The notes under the pieces were generated by a model, which saw nothing but the letters and a program-made list of their open reading frames with translations, was not told the origin of the DNA and searched no databases. Below are positions 33,052 through 45,462 of a DNA stretch of 64,000 nt, piece by piece (the first letter of the stretch is position 1; each line of letters begins with the position of its first letter). Both the position numbers and the translations under genes were made by a program. Source of the stretch: Polytrichum commune (taxonomy: Eukaryota > Streptophyta > Polytrichopsida > Polytrichales > Polytrichaceae); contig OX485804.1 in assembly GCA_950295325.1 (NCBI GenBank), positions 6,140,001-6,204,000 on the forward strand, read 5' to 3'.

Positions 33052-34880
33052 GAGTTAAGGAACGAAACTTGGTGGCCAGGTTTGACAGTGAGCATGCCAA
33101 AAACAGATTAAATTTTGCATTCATTGTTGTATGACACAGTGGGAAAATATACTATAAAGTATGAAATACTTGGCCAAATGGTTCCGACTCCCAAGGAAGT
33201 TGCCGACCTTCATCTGGTAGTCAGTCTAAGCTTAGTATGTGGTATGGTACACGTTTGGGAACACACAAAAAAAGGTTGTATTATCGATGCGTACCGTGTG
33301 TCGTCTTCTCATTAATATATGACAAATGGCTATTATGGAGGGAATACAAAAACATAAGTAATGTGAGTTTTAAAATATGTACAACGAGTTTAAGCAATAT
33401 AGATGGTATGAGATAATGACTTATAACTCCAAACAAATACAAACATTCTCAAGAACTCTTGAAATAGGAGTCGGGAGATCTATGGTGTTGCAGGCCACTC
33501 TATCCCTGACCGTGTTCATTCTACACTAGTAATCTTAATTATCATTAAATTCCCAATGATCAGTGAAGTTCCCAAGCAATTTCCAAGTGAAAATGAATGT
33601 ATTATAGATGTACATGACATAGATGAAAGGAATTTTAACATTAACTACCTTTTTAATATGACAAAACGGAGATTTTAAATGTCACATACCGCTTGCATGG
33701 GACCTGAATTGACATGTATGTAGTTGCCCATAGCATGTAGGGAAATTGAGTTTCAAATGGGTTAGCTACTTAGATGTTTGCCAATAAATGGAAGACAATT
33801 GGTTGCACACACATATTGTATAAGCAAGCAAGTTTCTTGAAATAAGACTTCTCCTTTGCATTTGTGCAATCACAAATTTGCACTCAAGCCACGTGGTTGG
33901 ATAATACTTCACTTTTGTTAATGATGTATCACATTCATGGACCCTGCAAAAATTCCTAACTAGGAATCCAAGTTGAGAATCATGGCAAACAACAATAAGT
34001 ATTTTTCAAAAACATTAGCCTTAAACTACAAGGAACATAACAAACATGTGAATCCATAGGAGAATAGCCAAAGTTGACCCCACCACTATTATTGAGGTAA
34101 AGGGGTATAGTAAAAACATGACCCCTAAAGGTTCGTGATTAATTTATCTAAAGCATGTCCTTTAGAGAAAATTTGGGACTTTTAATGTTAGTTATGGGGT
34201 CAAATATCTCAAAAGAGAAATACACATGCTATAATATAATGAACTATATTTTCACCTTAGGTAATTCTGGTGGGGCCCAAGTTCAAAGAGGTGGGCATCT
34301 CGCACTAAGGTGAATGTTCATACACCTATTGGGGAGGGGGGGGGGGGTTGGGGAAGGGAGCTTGAAACCCTTATTACGAATGTAGAACATGGAAATTGCT
34401 ATATTTCAACCAAATTAACCCCTAAATTGTTGTTAGAGACCATGTATTATTATGGAGAACTTAAATTTGGATGATTCAAAAACCTACCTATAGGGGACAT
34501 GTCTTTACTATTAGCCCCTCATGGTATGAAACAAAATCCTAGGGGAATGGACCCAAATCTACTGGTGAATGTTCACAAGACCGACCGAGGTGGAGGGCGA
34601 GCTAGGAAGATGAGAAAACTGATCATTGATATAGAAACTGAAAGTTGTTGATGAATTGACCGAAATTACCTCCATATCGTCATAATAGACCCCAAATGAG
34701 TGCAGTAAACTCAAGTGGAGACGAATCCACAATTAACATGTAGAAAGCATCTTTTACTATTACCCCTTGGTAGGTGTTACAAAATGAAATCCCAAGAGAA
34801 TGGACCCCAAGTTTACTTAACAAACACAGGAATCAAAATAAGAAACAGTTGAAGCCACAAAATGCGAAACAACACAAGCT
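33052..34880. other. Intergenic; segmental repeats and a G-rich run
   Basis: No gene. A G-rich run (34331-34353: four G, then twelve G, then four G) lies upstream of SCAI. Two related segments (about 34495-34570 and 34745-34820: 'tactattagcccc..gaatggaccc') suggest an old tandem duplication of about 250 bp. Confidence 0.4.
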
Positions 34881-36974
34881 CCCACAAGCTAGTAACCGGC
34901 TGGGCCGGTCAAATCTCGAATTCCGGGACGTCCCGGGGACGCGGGGCCTTCAACTGGCTACTAGCCTCCTGTCCTGTCCTTTACCTTGGGACGTCTGCTC
35001 TCCCGCCACCCCACCTCGAGAATCGAAGCGAAGATCCCCAAAACGAACGGATCCCTCCCGCATCACCGCCGCCATCTTCCAGATCGATTTCCTCCTTCCT
35101 TAACTTTACTTACTACAGCATCAACAACACCAGAGACATTATCATATATCACAATACTGAGTTAACTTCTTATGGCTCTTTCAAAATCATCGTAGCTCAA
35201 CTCATACTCTTCTAAGTTAGGCTGCTGTGACGGTGTCCCGCCATTGCTCTTCGTAGTAAACCTCAACATACCTCAACATTCATTCATTCATTCAATGGCA
35301 TGGCCTTCACCCGAGCATTTAAGAAGTTCATAACTTAATACACGTGGTTGAAGAGGCTCCATCGGTGCAAAGGGAGAGCTCGGATTCGTGGTGCCATGAA
35401 ACCGCGCAGATTCTCGCTTCTTGCAGGTGAATGCCCGGGTTTCTGGTGTTGAGTTTTGTTTGTGTAGTTTCCAGGTTTCGTTCCGTTTCGTCGCCGGGAG
35501 ACTCGGATTCGATGAGAAGATGATTTTTACCTGGAGTCTCTAAGGATTGGTTGCAGTTGACTTTGGGATTTTTGGGTGTTGGGTTTTGGGTGTTGGGTTG
35601 AGAAGCGAGGTTTTGAGCTTACAATTTTTTCTTTTCTTTTTCTTTTTTATGTGTTTTTAATTCGATATTGCTGTGGGAGGGGAGTAGGAGGTGTGGGTAT
35701 TGGAAAGCTTGGAATCGGTGAGTTGAGAAATCTGTAAATGTTGCTAAAGAACGGTGAATCTCGCTGGTGCAGGTTCTGGGAGGTTTTTTGTTTTGTTTCG
35801 GGGTGAAAGAGGGGAGAGGTATTCGAAAATCTCTCTGCATTGCCTTGAAGCATCGCTCCTGCATAAAGCTCGCTGTTATAGGTAGAAAAGTTGGGTTTCG
35901 GGTTTTTGGGGGGTTAAGGGGGTTTAAGCCTTGTCAGGTGACAAATACCGATGTATTCTTTTGTTGTTGTCGTCGTCGTCGTCGTCGGTGGGAGTAGTTT
36001 GGAGGGTCATTCGTGTGTGCTTTTGCGTACTTTTGAAAGGACAGTTTGTTGTATGTGTTTGCGTTTTCAAGTTGTACCTTGAAAGTGGAGCGATGAGCTG
36101 CTCCTGTATGTTTTTTTTTGGCGAAAAGTGTTTTTCCGTGTAGTACTTAACGCACTTTCTCGTACGTTTAGGCATCGCAATTGCTATACGACATGTCGTT
36201 GTAAATGGATCGTTGGTGTCGCAGTCCAAAGTGTCCGGAGAAAAAAAGTATAAATTAGCCTTGCAATTTCTGGCTTGAAATACCCCAGTATGTGTGGGTA
36301 TGGCGATCCTGGCATTCTGACTCTCTCAAGGCTTTTTTTGTACGACCTCATTTACTTTAATAACCCTCCACTTGTCTTCTTTCATGTGCATTCCCTCAAT
36401 TGTCACATGATTCCATTGCATTCAAATGCAGCTGCGAGCATTTCGATGTGTCTGTCCCATCCATCAATAGCAGGTCTCAACTCAATGCTTTTTCTCTTTT
36501 CGCTGTTTTGGGTAGCCTTTCTCATTGCAAGCACTGTGCTATTTGAGTAGACAAAGATCTAAGACTGTCAACTCGGAAAATCTGTTAACCTCCATTGTCT
36601 TCTTTCATGTGCATTCCCTCAATTGCCAAATGATTCTTTTCCTATTGCATCCAAATGTATCTGTGAGGGTTCAGTGTCTCTGCCATTAATAGCAAGTCTC
36701 AACTCTGCATTTTCTCTTTTCGGTGTTTTGAGTAGCCTTTCTCACTGCAAACACTAAAGTTTCAACCAAGCCTTCACCGTTGCGTCCTAAATTGCACAGG
36801 TTGTGCACATAGTTGTGCACTGCAACAGGTAAGATAAACCCTTCAGAATCTGCATGTCTGATACTCGTGATACCCATTTGAGGCATGGGGGGATGGATGA
36901 GTATACGAAAAATTTAAGATGATTGCAGATGTCGTAGTAAGATGATTTCCGCCGGGATTCCCGAACGTTCTGAG

Positions 36975-37008
<34 letters not shown>

Positions 37009-38179
37009 TCAATCGCTTGTGGCTCACGGTGGGTATTTCAACAGCCTGGTGTATTTCGGGTTAGGTAGAGAAGCCATGATGAGTTGAGAATCAAGATGAG
37101 TGAAATTTGCCGGAAGTCATCTGTGAATAAAAGGGACAGACAGAGCATACCCCGTGATAGGCAGCAGGACCGTCCTCTCTGTCGAGGACGACTTAAATTG
37201 TATAGAGAGAGAGCTTCCGGTCTGGTGAACCTTGTGAGGTAATGGTACCGCAAAATTTGCTTATAATCATGGCGTACTATTTTGTAGGTGGTTAGAAGCT
37301 GATTTTGGTGCAGGTATCCTTATTTGTTGCCTAGAATTATCAAAACCCCTCTTAGCAAAACAAATATGGTCAGTGTGTATTCTCAAATAATCTAAAACTC
37401 TTGGCTTTTGTTTTCGTACTTCGGGGTTATGTCTCATCTCTCCTGGGTTCCTTGTGTCGATGAAATTGAGGTCTTAGTAAGTACACATGCTATAAAACCA
37501 GTTTGTTCGAGTCTTCCTGTTACCTACCTCTAGAAATGTTGCAGAAACTCATGGGGTGGCTTCCTCCACTAAGATCGTAATGAATGAATGGCTTCTGGTC
37601 AAATGGCTATCGCGTTTCCTATTTCATTTTATGTCTCTGAAAACTCTAAATCCTTTGGGTTAACTATCTCTCTTGTTTTTTTTTGGATTTTATTATATAC
37701 TGGCTGCCTCCATCTGTAAGTATTGTTTAGACATCGATCTCACCTAATGACATTCACTTCAATCGATATTCATCTTCGAAATTACCGACATCTCTAGAGG
37801 AATTCCTAGAGGAAGGAAGCATGGAAGCTCCACCTAAATTGCAAGTGGTCGAAGATTCTAATAGTACTAGAGAGTAATTTGTACGTGCATGTCATCGACG
37901 ACAGTGAGTCTTGTGAGGTTCTTGTGAGTTTTTTCCAACTGGTCCACCTTGGGATTGTCAATGTGATGATGAGTGGCTCTGGCATGGGTGTGGAAGTTTT
38001 TATTAACATGCCACTCATTCTATACTTGTGCCTCTTCACAAGGTATTTCAACTACACATTTCAATGATGCGAGGGCTTTGTGGTGTTGTTGTTGCAGAGT
38101 GAAGGAGAAGGACATGATGCATCAGCTCGTATTATCATGTCTTTTATAGAATTGTCATGAGGCTTTGCGTTGGAGCACC
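34880..38179 (+). promoter_or_regulatory. Promoter and 5' leader region of SCAI, with probable leader introns
   Basis: GC-rich DNA at 34890-35100 ('cccgcatcaccgccgccatcttcc') marks a probable promoter and transcription start region. A plausible non-coding exon ends at 35427/35428 (GCAG followed by GTGAAT). The last leader exon starts after TTGTTGTTGCAG at 38098. Between them lie a GTC triplet run (about 35965-35985) and a C11-(CT)n tract (36975-37008). Small upstream ORFs occur (e.g. MAWPSPEHLRSS near 35295). An in-frame TAG upstream of 38180 supports the chosen start. Leader structure is inferred, not proved. Confidence 0.35.
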
Positions 38180-41100
38180 ATGGCACCTTCTGTGCAGCCA
38201 CTAAGTGAAGAATATAGAGCGCTTGTCGACAAGGCTTACAATAAGTTTGCGAGACTACGCGAGTTTCCACAATATGGTCGTAACAAATGGGACTTTTACT
38301 TCCACAAAGCCTTTCAGGTAGGGGTCAGTTAATTAGTTCACTGGCTCAATTTATTGTTGGATGGAAGAAGATAGATTATCCCATTCAGTCTGTCATTTTA
38401 TTCGGTTTGGGTTATCATTCAGTTTGGTGGCTATTTGGTAGGCTAGGGTGATGATGCAAATATTAGGTCTTTTCTTTAGATGTGCATCATTTATGTGGGC
38501 ATTGGTGATGGAAGGTCTACTCGAAGCTATGGAAGTTTCAGCAAGAAAATCGACAGAAGTTGGTGGAGATGGGCCTGAAGCGGTGGGAGATTGGAGAAAT
38601 TGCTTCTCGAATTGGGCAGTTGTATTACAATTATTACCTGCGCACAAGTGATGCCAAATTCCTCACTGAGTCCTTCATATTTTATGAGGCGATCTTGCAC
38701 CGCGAATATTTCAAGGAACACGACAAAGATGTTGCGTTGGCGAACAAGCAGTTGAGATATAATGCCCGCTTTATCGTCATTTGTCTTCTGCTCAATCGAA
38801 GGGAGACTGTTGACATTCTTGTGCGCCAACTCCGAGTCCTTGTTGACGAATATGGACGCACTTTTCAGGAGGTAGGTAGAATGTTTGTTTGACGTGTTAT
38901 GCTGTTTTGTCTTCTATGTCCTACTTGCAATGTAAAAAAGAGGTTTGTGTGCTGTCCTAACCTTTATATCTGCAAATTTCTCCATATCATTTACATGTTT
39001 CGATCAACCTATTTCAGGGAACAGATGCTAAAGAGTGGAAGCTAGTGGTGCAAGAAATTTTCCGCTTTTTGAAAGCAGATGTGGCATGTAAAACCAGCAG
39101 GCCTTTAAGATACTGTGTTCTTTACGATCCACACCCTTCACAAATTACCCCCATTGGTAATCTTGAGGGCAAGAAAACTTTGCATCTGGAGGATGCAATA
39201 CTTGCTAGCTATTATCATAATGAGGTGGGATGCCTCAAGCCTTTTCTGACAGTATTCTTGTTGAGAATCTACAGGCTTTGTGAACTTCAGCAACATTTCT
39301 TGTTGCATGTTTACTGGTATTTATATGGTACTTGCATGAGAGTTTGTATGTCTTGACTAATGAGAATGCAACACATGGCAAATTTATTCCAAAATATAAT
39401 GCTTTCATGTGGAACCCAATAGAACCCTACAACACTCGCCCTTGGTTATCCTTTAAGAGTTTGTCCAGCAGGGTATCAGTCTCTTACATATTGGCAAGGA
39501 AGTATTGGAGAATTCTTCTGTGATTGCTTTACAATAGTTCGTCACTTGTTTGTTTGCCTCTTATATTTCCCCCTTAGCTCCTTCAAATATTTTTAAGGAA
39601 AAGAATATTGTATAAGCTGTGATCCTAACAAATGGTGGCAATGACGTTTTTGCAGGTGAGATTCAGTGAGCTGACTCTGGACACATTTAGAATGCTCCAG
39701 GCACTTGAGTGGGAGCCAAGTGGTTCTCTCTTCAAAGCACGAACTGATCCTGCATCCCAGTCAGCAGGGTCGTCTAGCAGAAATAATGGAGTTATGGATG
39801 AGATTCCTGATTTAAGTTTACCACCCAATCCCCATAAATATATACTCTACAGACCTACAGTACAGCAATTACTCATGGTGAGTGAGTACATAATTTCTTT
39901 GTGCTAATTTTTGAGATAAAATATAATGTTGTGCTTTATTTTTGTCCTAGTCTTTGTGCACAGACTTTCATGTTTAATATAGTTGTCCTTTTAATTCAAT
40001 GGGTATCTTCGTTGGGAGTTGGTCCCCTATATTTTTCCATTGGTTGTTTTCCATACAAATCCAATATTTCTTTCTACTTGTGGTCCATGCTCAAAGGTGT
40101 GTTTCAATTTGAATGAAAGAGCAACCTATTTCGGTTCATTGAGGGCCAAACTCATTTTAGCACCTATTGGCATGCTAAAATAAGTGACCCTCAATGAACC
40201 AGTATTGTTTGTTTGTAGTTTCCAGTGCAAGGAATTCATCATTCTGGAAGAATATTAATTTCATGCAACATTAACAGGTGTTGGCTACAGCATGTGAGGA
40301 GCTTGCTCCAGATGCAATTGCTCTTCTTTACATTTCGGCTTCTGGTAAACCAACTCATCCCTGCCTTGTTATGGTCCAATTCTAAGTGTCTGTCACTGCT
40401 TAACAGAAAGTTCCTGTACGAGTACAGCCTTGACATAAATTTCACATATAGAGGTGAATTATCTGGGCATTGTGAAGTTTTAGGAATCACAGCTTGTGTA
40501 GGTGGTTTTATGACGGATTAGTTGTAGAAGTTGAGAGATCATCGTATTATGAAATGCGATGACATGAAACTTTATGAACCTGTGGGTGTTCCTTGTTGTC
40601 TTCAATCTCTGCTTTATGGAGCTTTCAATTTTAATAGTTTCTGAATAGATGCTTGTTACTGGGGTTGTGAGGGTTACATTGGGTGGAGTGGGTTACTTAG
40701 TGGTGTATAATGCAATTATCTTATAAGACGTATTATTCTTATGTACCTATTTGCTTAGTAGTAGCATAATGCAATTATAATGCATTACCTACTCAAGAAT
40801 TTTATGATGTTATCTCAACATTTTATTTTTCTACATGATAATTCTGCCTCTGAAAGTTTGTGATGTGTTTGTCATTCTCTCATACTCTAGCTACAAAGTT
40901 TTACAAGTGGTTGCCTTTTCTTGACCTTGTTCTACATTGTGGTATAGGAAGGTCAGCCCGCAACCTTTTGTCGAGTGCGTCTTCTCAAAATCTGGCAGGG
41001 TCTATTCACTCAAATAAAAAGGATGTTGTGTCTCTCACTCCTACGTTAAGTTTGAAGAGCATAAATTTCAAGGCACAACAGACCGAGATAGTGCCACATG

Positions 41101-43822
41101 GTGAGGTTGTGGTGTGTGATAATGACGTGGCAACAATGAGTACATCTGGCAGCAGCCCTGAACAAGCACTGGTCAATGCAGTTCAATCGCCGTTGGCTGA
41201 GCCCCCAGGAAGTGGCATTCCTGGGTTGTGGTTGGGATCAAAACGTTCTCAAGGTGGGTGGTGACAGTTGTTGGCTCTCTAGTTGCCGTGTTCTCTTTAT
41301 TTGCATACTCTATATTGCTTAGTACATAAAATACCATTTGAATCATGTTCTTTGGATGCCCTTCTGTGAAGTTGTTTTTACACTGTTGAGATTTTGTGGT
41401 GAATAAGCAATGGAGTATTTTGTGAAACAGGTTACAACTTTCTCTACCCCAGTGATATTCTTCCCTTTACAAGACGGCCTCTCTTCATCATTATTGACAG
41501 CGACAATAGCTACATTTTTGAGGTGATTCCACCTGATATTTAGCAGTTCTCTAGATGATTCAGTTCATTTGCTTTCTGTGTAATTTACCACAACATCTAC
41601 ACTTTCCATGAGATTATGATGTGTTCACTTGTCTTTTCTAACTCGAATATTTTTTTACATTTGGTTGTTATTGTGCATGTAGTCCATGAGTGGGAAAGAA
41701 AGAGGAGAGCCAGCAGTGTTACTGCTATCCCCGAGCATGCAACCTGTTGAAGACAAAGGTGTCGCCCCAACGTCTTCTTCGTTGCCATCCAGCAGTAGTG
41801 GCAACATGTTCACGTTCTTTCTAACTGCTCCCTTACTTGCATTTTGCCAAGTTGCAAATTCTTCTAGCAAGAACAATCCAAAGGTATTATTCATATTCTT
41901 CTATGTTCTGTGAGAGATTATGTAAGGGTCCTTGTCAGTTATTTTGTTTCCTGTTTTATTAGAATTATCCTCGAGGTCTCTAAAAGCACTCATGATTTGA
42001 TAGGGAGTTTACCCCACTTTTGACAAATTACAATCTTTAAAGAGTGTTCAAGTGGTGTTGGAAGCCCTACTTTTGGTGAATTGAAGTGGTGGTGTTTGAC
42101 TTTGGCCAAGAGAACCATTTTGGGTGCTTCAAAAGTTTGCCATGAAATACATTTCTATATAGCCGTCCTTCATTCTTAGCCTCCCTTTCATTTCACCAAA
42201 ATAGGGGGTTCTGACACCACTTGGACACTCCTTAAATATTATAAGATGTCAAAAGTGGGGCGAAACTCCCTACCAAAACATGAATTTTTGAGAGACTTTT
42301 AAGGATAACAATATTATATGAAGGTCCTTATTTGTCTGAATTAATTTCTTTGCTGGTTCAATTGACAGAGACTTGTTATATTGCAAAGAATTTAATCTAG
42401 TTGAGGCCATCCTTTGGCTTCTGTTTTTTCTTGCACAAATTAACAAGGGATTAGTATCTGATATCTAGAAATAGATTGCAAATTCTTCAGATTCCTGCTC
42501 AATTTGATACCAAGCTTCTTTTTGAAGAATTGGTACGCCTCTCAATGTGTGTGCTGGTTTTAAAAGTTGCAGGGAGGAGATCAGGCAGAGAAGCTGATGG
42601 CAGCATTATTTGCAGGATGGGGGAACACTCTTTCATCATCACCTCTCAACCCTGTTTGGATGCGTGTACTAGGAGATCCATTTTTGCGTCAATTGACTTT
42701 CAGGTGCAATTCTTTCCCTTCTTGTATCAGTTTGATGTCTCATCTGGTTTGCAATTGCAAATCAAGAAGATTGTCATTTCATGTGTCAGAATCAGAGCTG
42801 AGATGCAAAATCTATGAGAGGTCAGAGTGACGATTCTCTCTCTTTGAGTGATGACAAAGACCCTCCCAATTGTTTTAATTATTGAACCTAGAACGATTGT
42901 CTATATTTTGAGACTTGCCATAGACCACTCAAATATATGTGTCCAATCAAGAAGAGGGACCGCATAAGGCCCACATACCTTAAGAGTCAATGTCATTGGA
43001 GTAGGTATAACCTAAGGTTGGCGTGGCAATTCATTTACTTATTCAAATTGGACACCTATATTTGAGTGGTGTGTGGTTTGGTGTAGCTCCAAGAATGGAG
43101 ACCAAAAGAACATGTGTTCAAAATATGACTACCATTCTAAATTCAATAGTCAACATAATTGGGGGGACTTATATGACCATTTAATGAGCACAAAAATCTT
43201 CACTTTAAATATGAATGAGATATTCATGAGCTTTGAGGAAAATGGCTACGGTCTCAATTTGGATTTGCTACCCATGTCAAGCTAATTGCATGTTTCATCT
43301 GCTAGTAGAAGTGGCCAAGTTGGAAAAAGTAATCAGTCAAGATCCATCTACCCAGTCATTATCTTGTCATAAAGCGATGGGCTTACTTCTACTGGTTTTT
43401 ATTTACCATGTTGAGAAGAAAAATGGCTCCATAATGGTTTAGGTATTGACTTTTGTAAATATTACAATGTTTGCAGATGTTAACATCTGTCAAAAAATGA
43501 TTTCTGCAGGTTTATATTTTGCCGGGCCGTCTTTAGTCTTCACTTGAAGTATCAAGACAGACCGGAATATATGCCTCGCTGCTGTCCACCTCTTCCGGAT
43601 GAAGTATTGCCAAATTCGAAAGTGGTGGAGTCTGTAATTTTTCTGCTTGCAACCAACCTTGGGGTTGCTGATCAGTTTGATTTCAACCCAACTGCCGCAA
43701 CAAAAAAAGCTGACGACTCAAGTGGGTCCTTCAAGGATGAGACAACCACGATGACAGGCGAGGACTTTTCAGCAGAAGGCAGTGAAGAGGAACTTACGGT
43801 TAGAAGTGGTCCAAGCATGTAG
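38180..43822 (+). CDS. SCAI: SCAI homologue (DUF3550/UPF0682 family)
   Basis: Coding exons: 38180-38317, 38515-38871, 39018-39224, 39656-39877, 40278-40344, 40948-41253, 41431-41522, 41683-41883, 42491-42532, 42573-42703, 43510-43822; 691 aa. Conserved blocks in order: KLWKFQQENRQKLVEMGLKR and EIGEIASRIGQLYYNYYLRT (about 50-90), FYEAILHREYF, LRYNARFIVICLLLNRRE, FSELTLDTFRMLQALEWEPS, PHKYILYRPTVQQLL, FLYPSDILPFTRRPLFIIID, NMFTFFLTAPLLAFCQ, WMRVLGDPFLRQLTFRFIFC. Animal SCAI is a nuclear repressor of MRTF/SRF transcription and a 53BP1-linked repair factor; plant members have no settled role. The start has good context (CACCATGGC). The 42-nt exon 9 is a micro-exon in phase 0. The C-terminal 70 residues are acidic, Ser/Thr-rich and unconserved. 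Confidence 0.92.
40000..40200 (+). repeat. Dispersed repeat family R3, copy a, ending in a palindrome
   Basis: In a SCAI intron. It matches 46185-46385 ('gttgggagttggt...attggttg(t)...atacaaatc...cttgtgg(t/g)(c)catgc'). Its last 68 bases (40133-40200) form a palindrome: GGTTCATTGAGGG...CCCTCAATGAACC. Confidence 0.6.
41971..42300. mobile_element. Foldback MITE in a SCAI intron
   Basis: The left part (GATAGGGAGTTTACCCCACT, then TTTTGACA...AGTGTTCAAGTGGTGTT) reappears inverted at the right (AACACTCC...AAGTGGGGCGAAACTCCC). Inverse arms cover roughly 120-150 bp at each end with moderate divergence. It sits between exon 8 and the 42-nt micro-exon without disturbing either. Confidence 0.65.
42880..43340 (+). 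repeat. Dispersed repeat family R1, copy d (SCAI intron 10)
   Basis: The longest R1 copy. It contains 'aagaacatgtgttcaaaatatgac', 'cataattggggggacttatatgacc' and 'tggatttgctacccat'. It also has its own inverted pair (ccactcaaatatatgtgtcca near 42926 and tggacacctatatttgagtgg near 43046). Confidence 0.6.
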
Positions 43823-45462
43823 TCTGACCTTAAACCTCCCCTAACCCTAAACTCTAAACTCCAATTTCCGGTGTCCTGCAATACAAAGTGTATTACACCA
43901 AGATTCTTTGGCCACTTATGAGTGCCTTCCTTTCATCTTTTGCCATCATAGCCTAGGCTTGGTTTTGTCCTAGCCTACAATTTCTATAATTTAAACTTGG
44001 AGTGGTGATGCATTTTGTGATAAGAGTTTGAGAAGAGTTCTTTGTGGTTTACTGGAATTGTTGAATTTTAGTACAAGATTATTCATGCCAAATGTTTCCA
44101 TCTGCTGGTACGTGGAATTTTGGTTTCAATGAGTTTCTAGGGAATGGAAATTATTGCAGAGTGGGCGTAAATGCATCAAAAAGTGTCTTGTGAATATGTC
44201 TTTGCAACTTTAAAATTAAATGTTTCTTACAGTAATCAAGAGAACATCTTGCTCCATAATTGTGGACATTGGTACCAAGAGATGGTGGAGCAGTTCACCT
44301 TAGAGGACCCTAATATCTGGACTCTGTTTGAAGATGTGGTTATTAAATGATCACATAGTTATATCACCTAGTTATCTTACTATAGTAGAGGTGCCTATTC
44401 CCAATTAGGACCCCATTTGGTAATGTATAGGGTACTGTAATTTCTCATAAGGCTGGGATTGAATGTTGATCAAGCCGGAACCAATAGTGTCATGACACAT
44501 GTCTTGGTTTTGAGTGTTAAAGTGAGAAGAAACAAACAGTTAAAATGAGTAGTTATGGCAGACTCTAGACATTGGTAATATATTTGGGTCAACTTTTGGC
44601 TTTGAAAATTCACAATAATTTTAATATAAAGAAGAAAATTATCAAATTTTTTGTAATCCTCTTGATTTCTATCTTCCTACATGAGAAAAATACACCAACT
44701 TATACTTCTCCAATTGTAGCAAAAAATCTCCTAAGTGATTGGCTGTGGGCGCCTCTAGTGTATATCACATAGTTATAATTGTGATTGGAGTTAGCCTCAA
44801 AAACCTCCAATTTAATTTTAGAGGACAAAAATGAAATGAATCAACCTATAGGTTGTAGGTTTTTAACATAAATGGATGAAATTTACGCTCGTATGCAGCA
44901 ATCCCTATCACCAACATGTTGATTTATAAATGGCCAGATCATCATGTGCTGATTTGTCAGTCCACCTGAGACTCAATATTTTTGAAGCAATTACAAAAAT
45001 CAAAGAAAGTGTTTAATGTGTCAGCAACAGAGTCCTAAGTTGAGCAGGCTGGGAAAGTTGACAATTTACATAAATGTTCTAATAATCTCTACAAGACTGA
45101 ATACCTGTTCCTATCTGCTAACTTTTATTGCAGACACCTGACATAAACCACGATTTAAATGGCGTTACCTTTTATATGATGAGTTAAAATGTTACATCTC
45201 AGAAAGGCCATCCAGTTCTACTCATAAGACAAGAACCAATTTGACAGCAGTAATATGAATTTCTCAAGTGGATATGCAGGAATTTCTTGAGCCAGTATCA
45301 TCACAAGGAAGCAATGGTAAAGATGATTGAAGTGACCAATTATCTACAATAGGGTAATTTAACAGCTACCTATACCTGACTAAATAGATATTTGTTCAAT
45401 AAAAAAGTTTGTTGACAACTAGGGAAAATCTTACCGATATTACTATGTGCCATTAATTATAA
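43823..45462. other. Convergent 3' flanks of SCAI and the Rab3GAP gene
   Basis: The 1.6 kb between the two stop codons. No gene seen; it must hold both 3' untranslated regions. The sequence is AT-rich with several AATAAA-like signals, none decisive. Confidence 0.4.
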
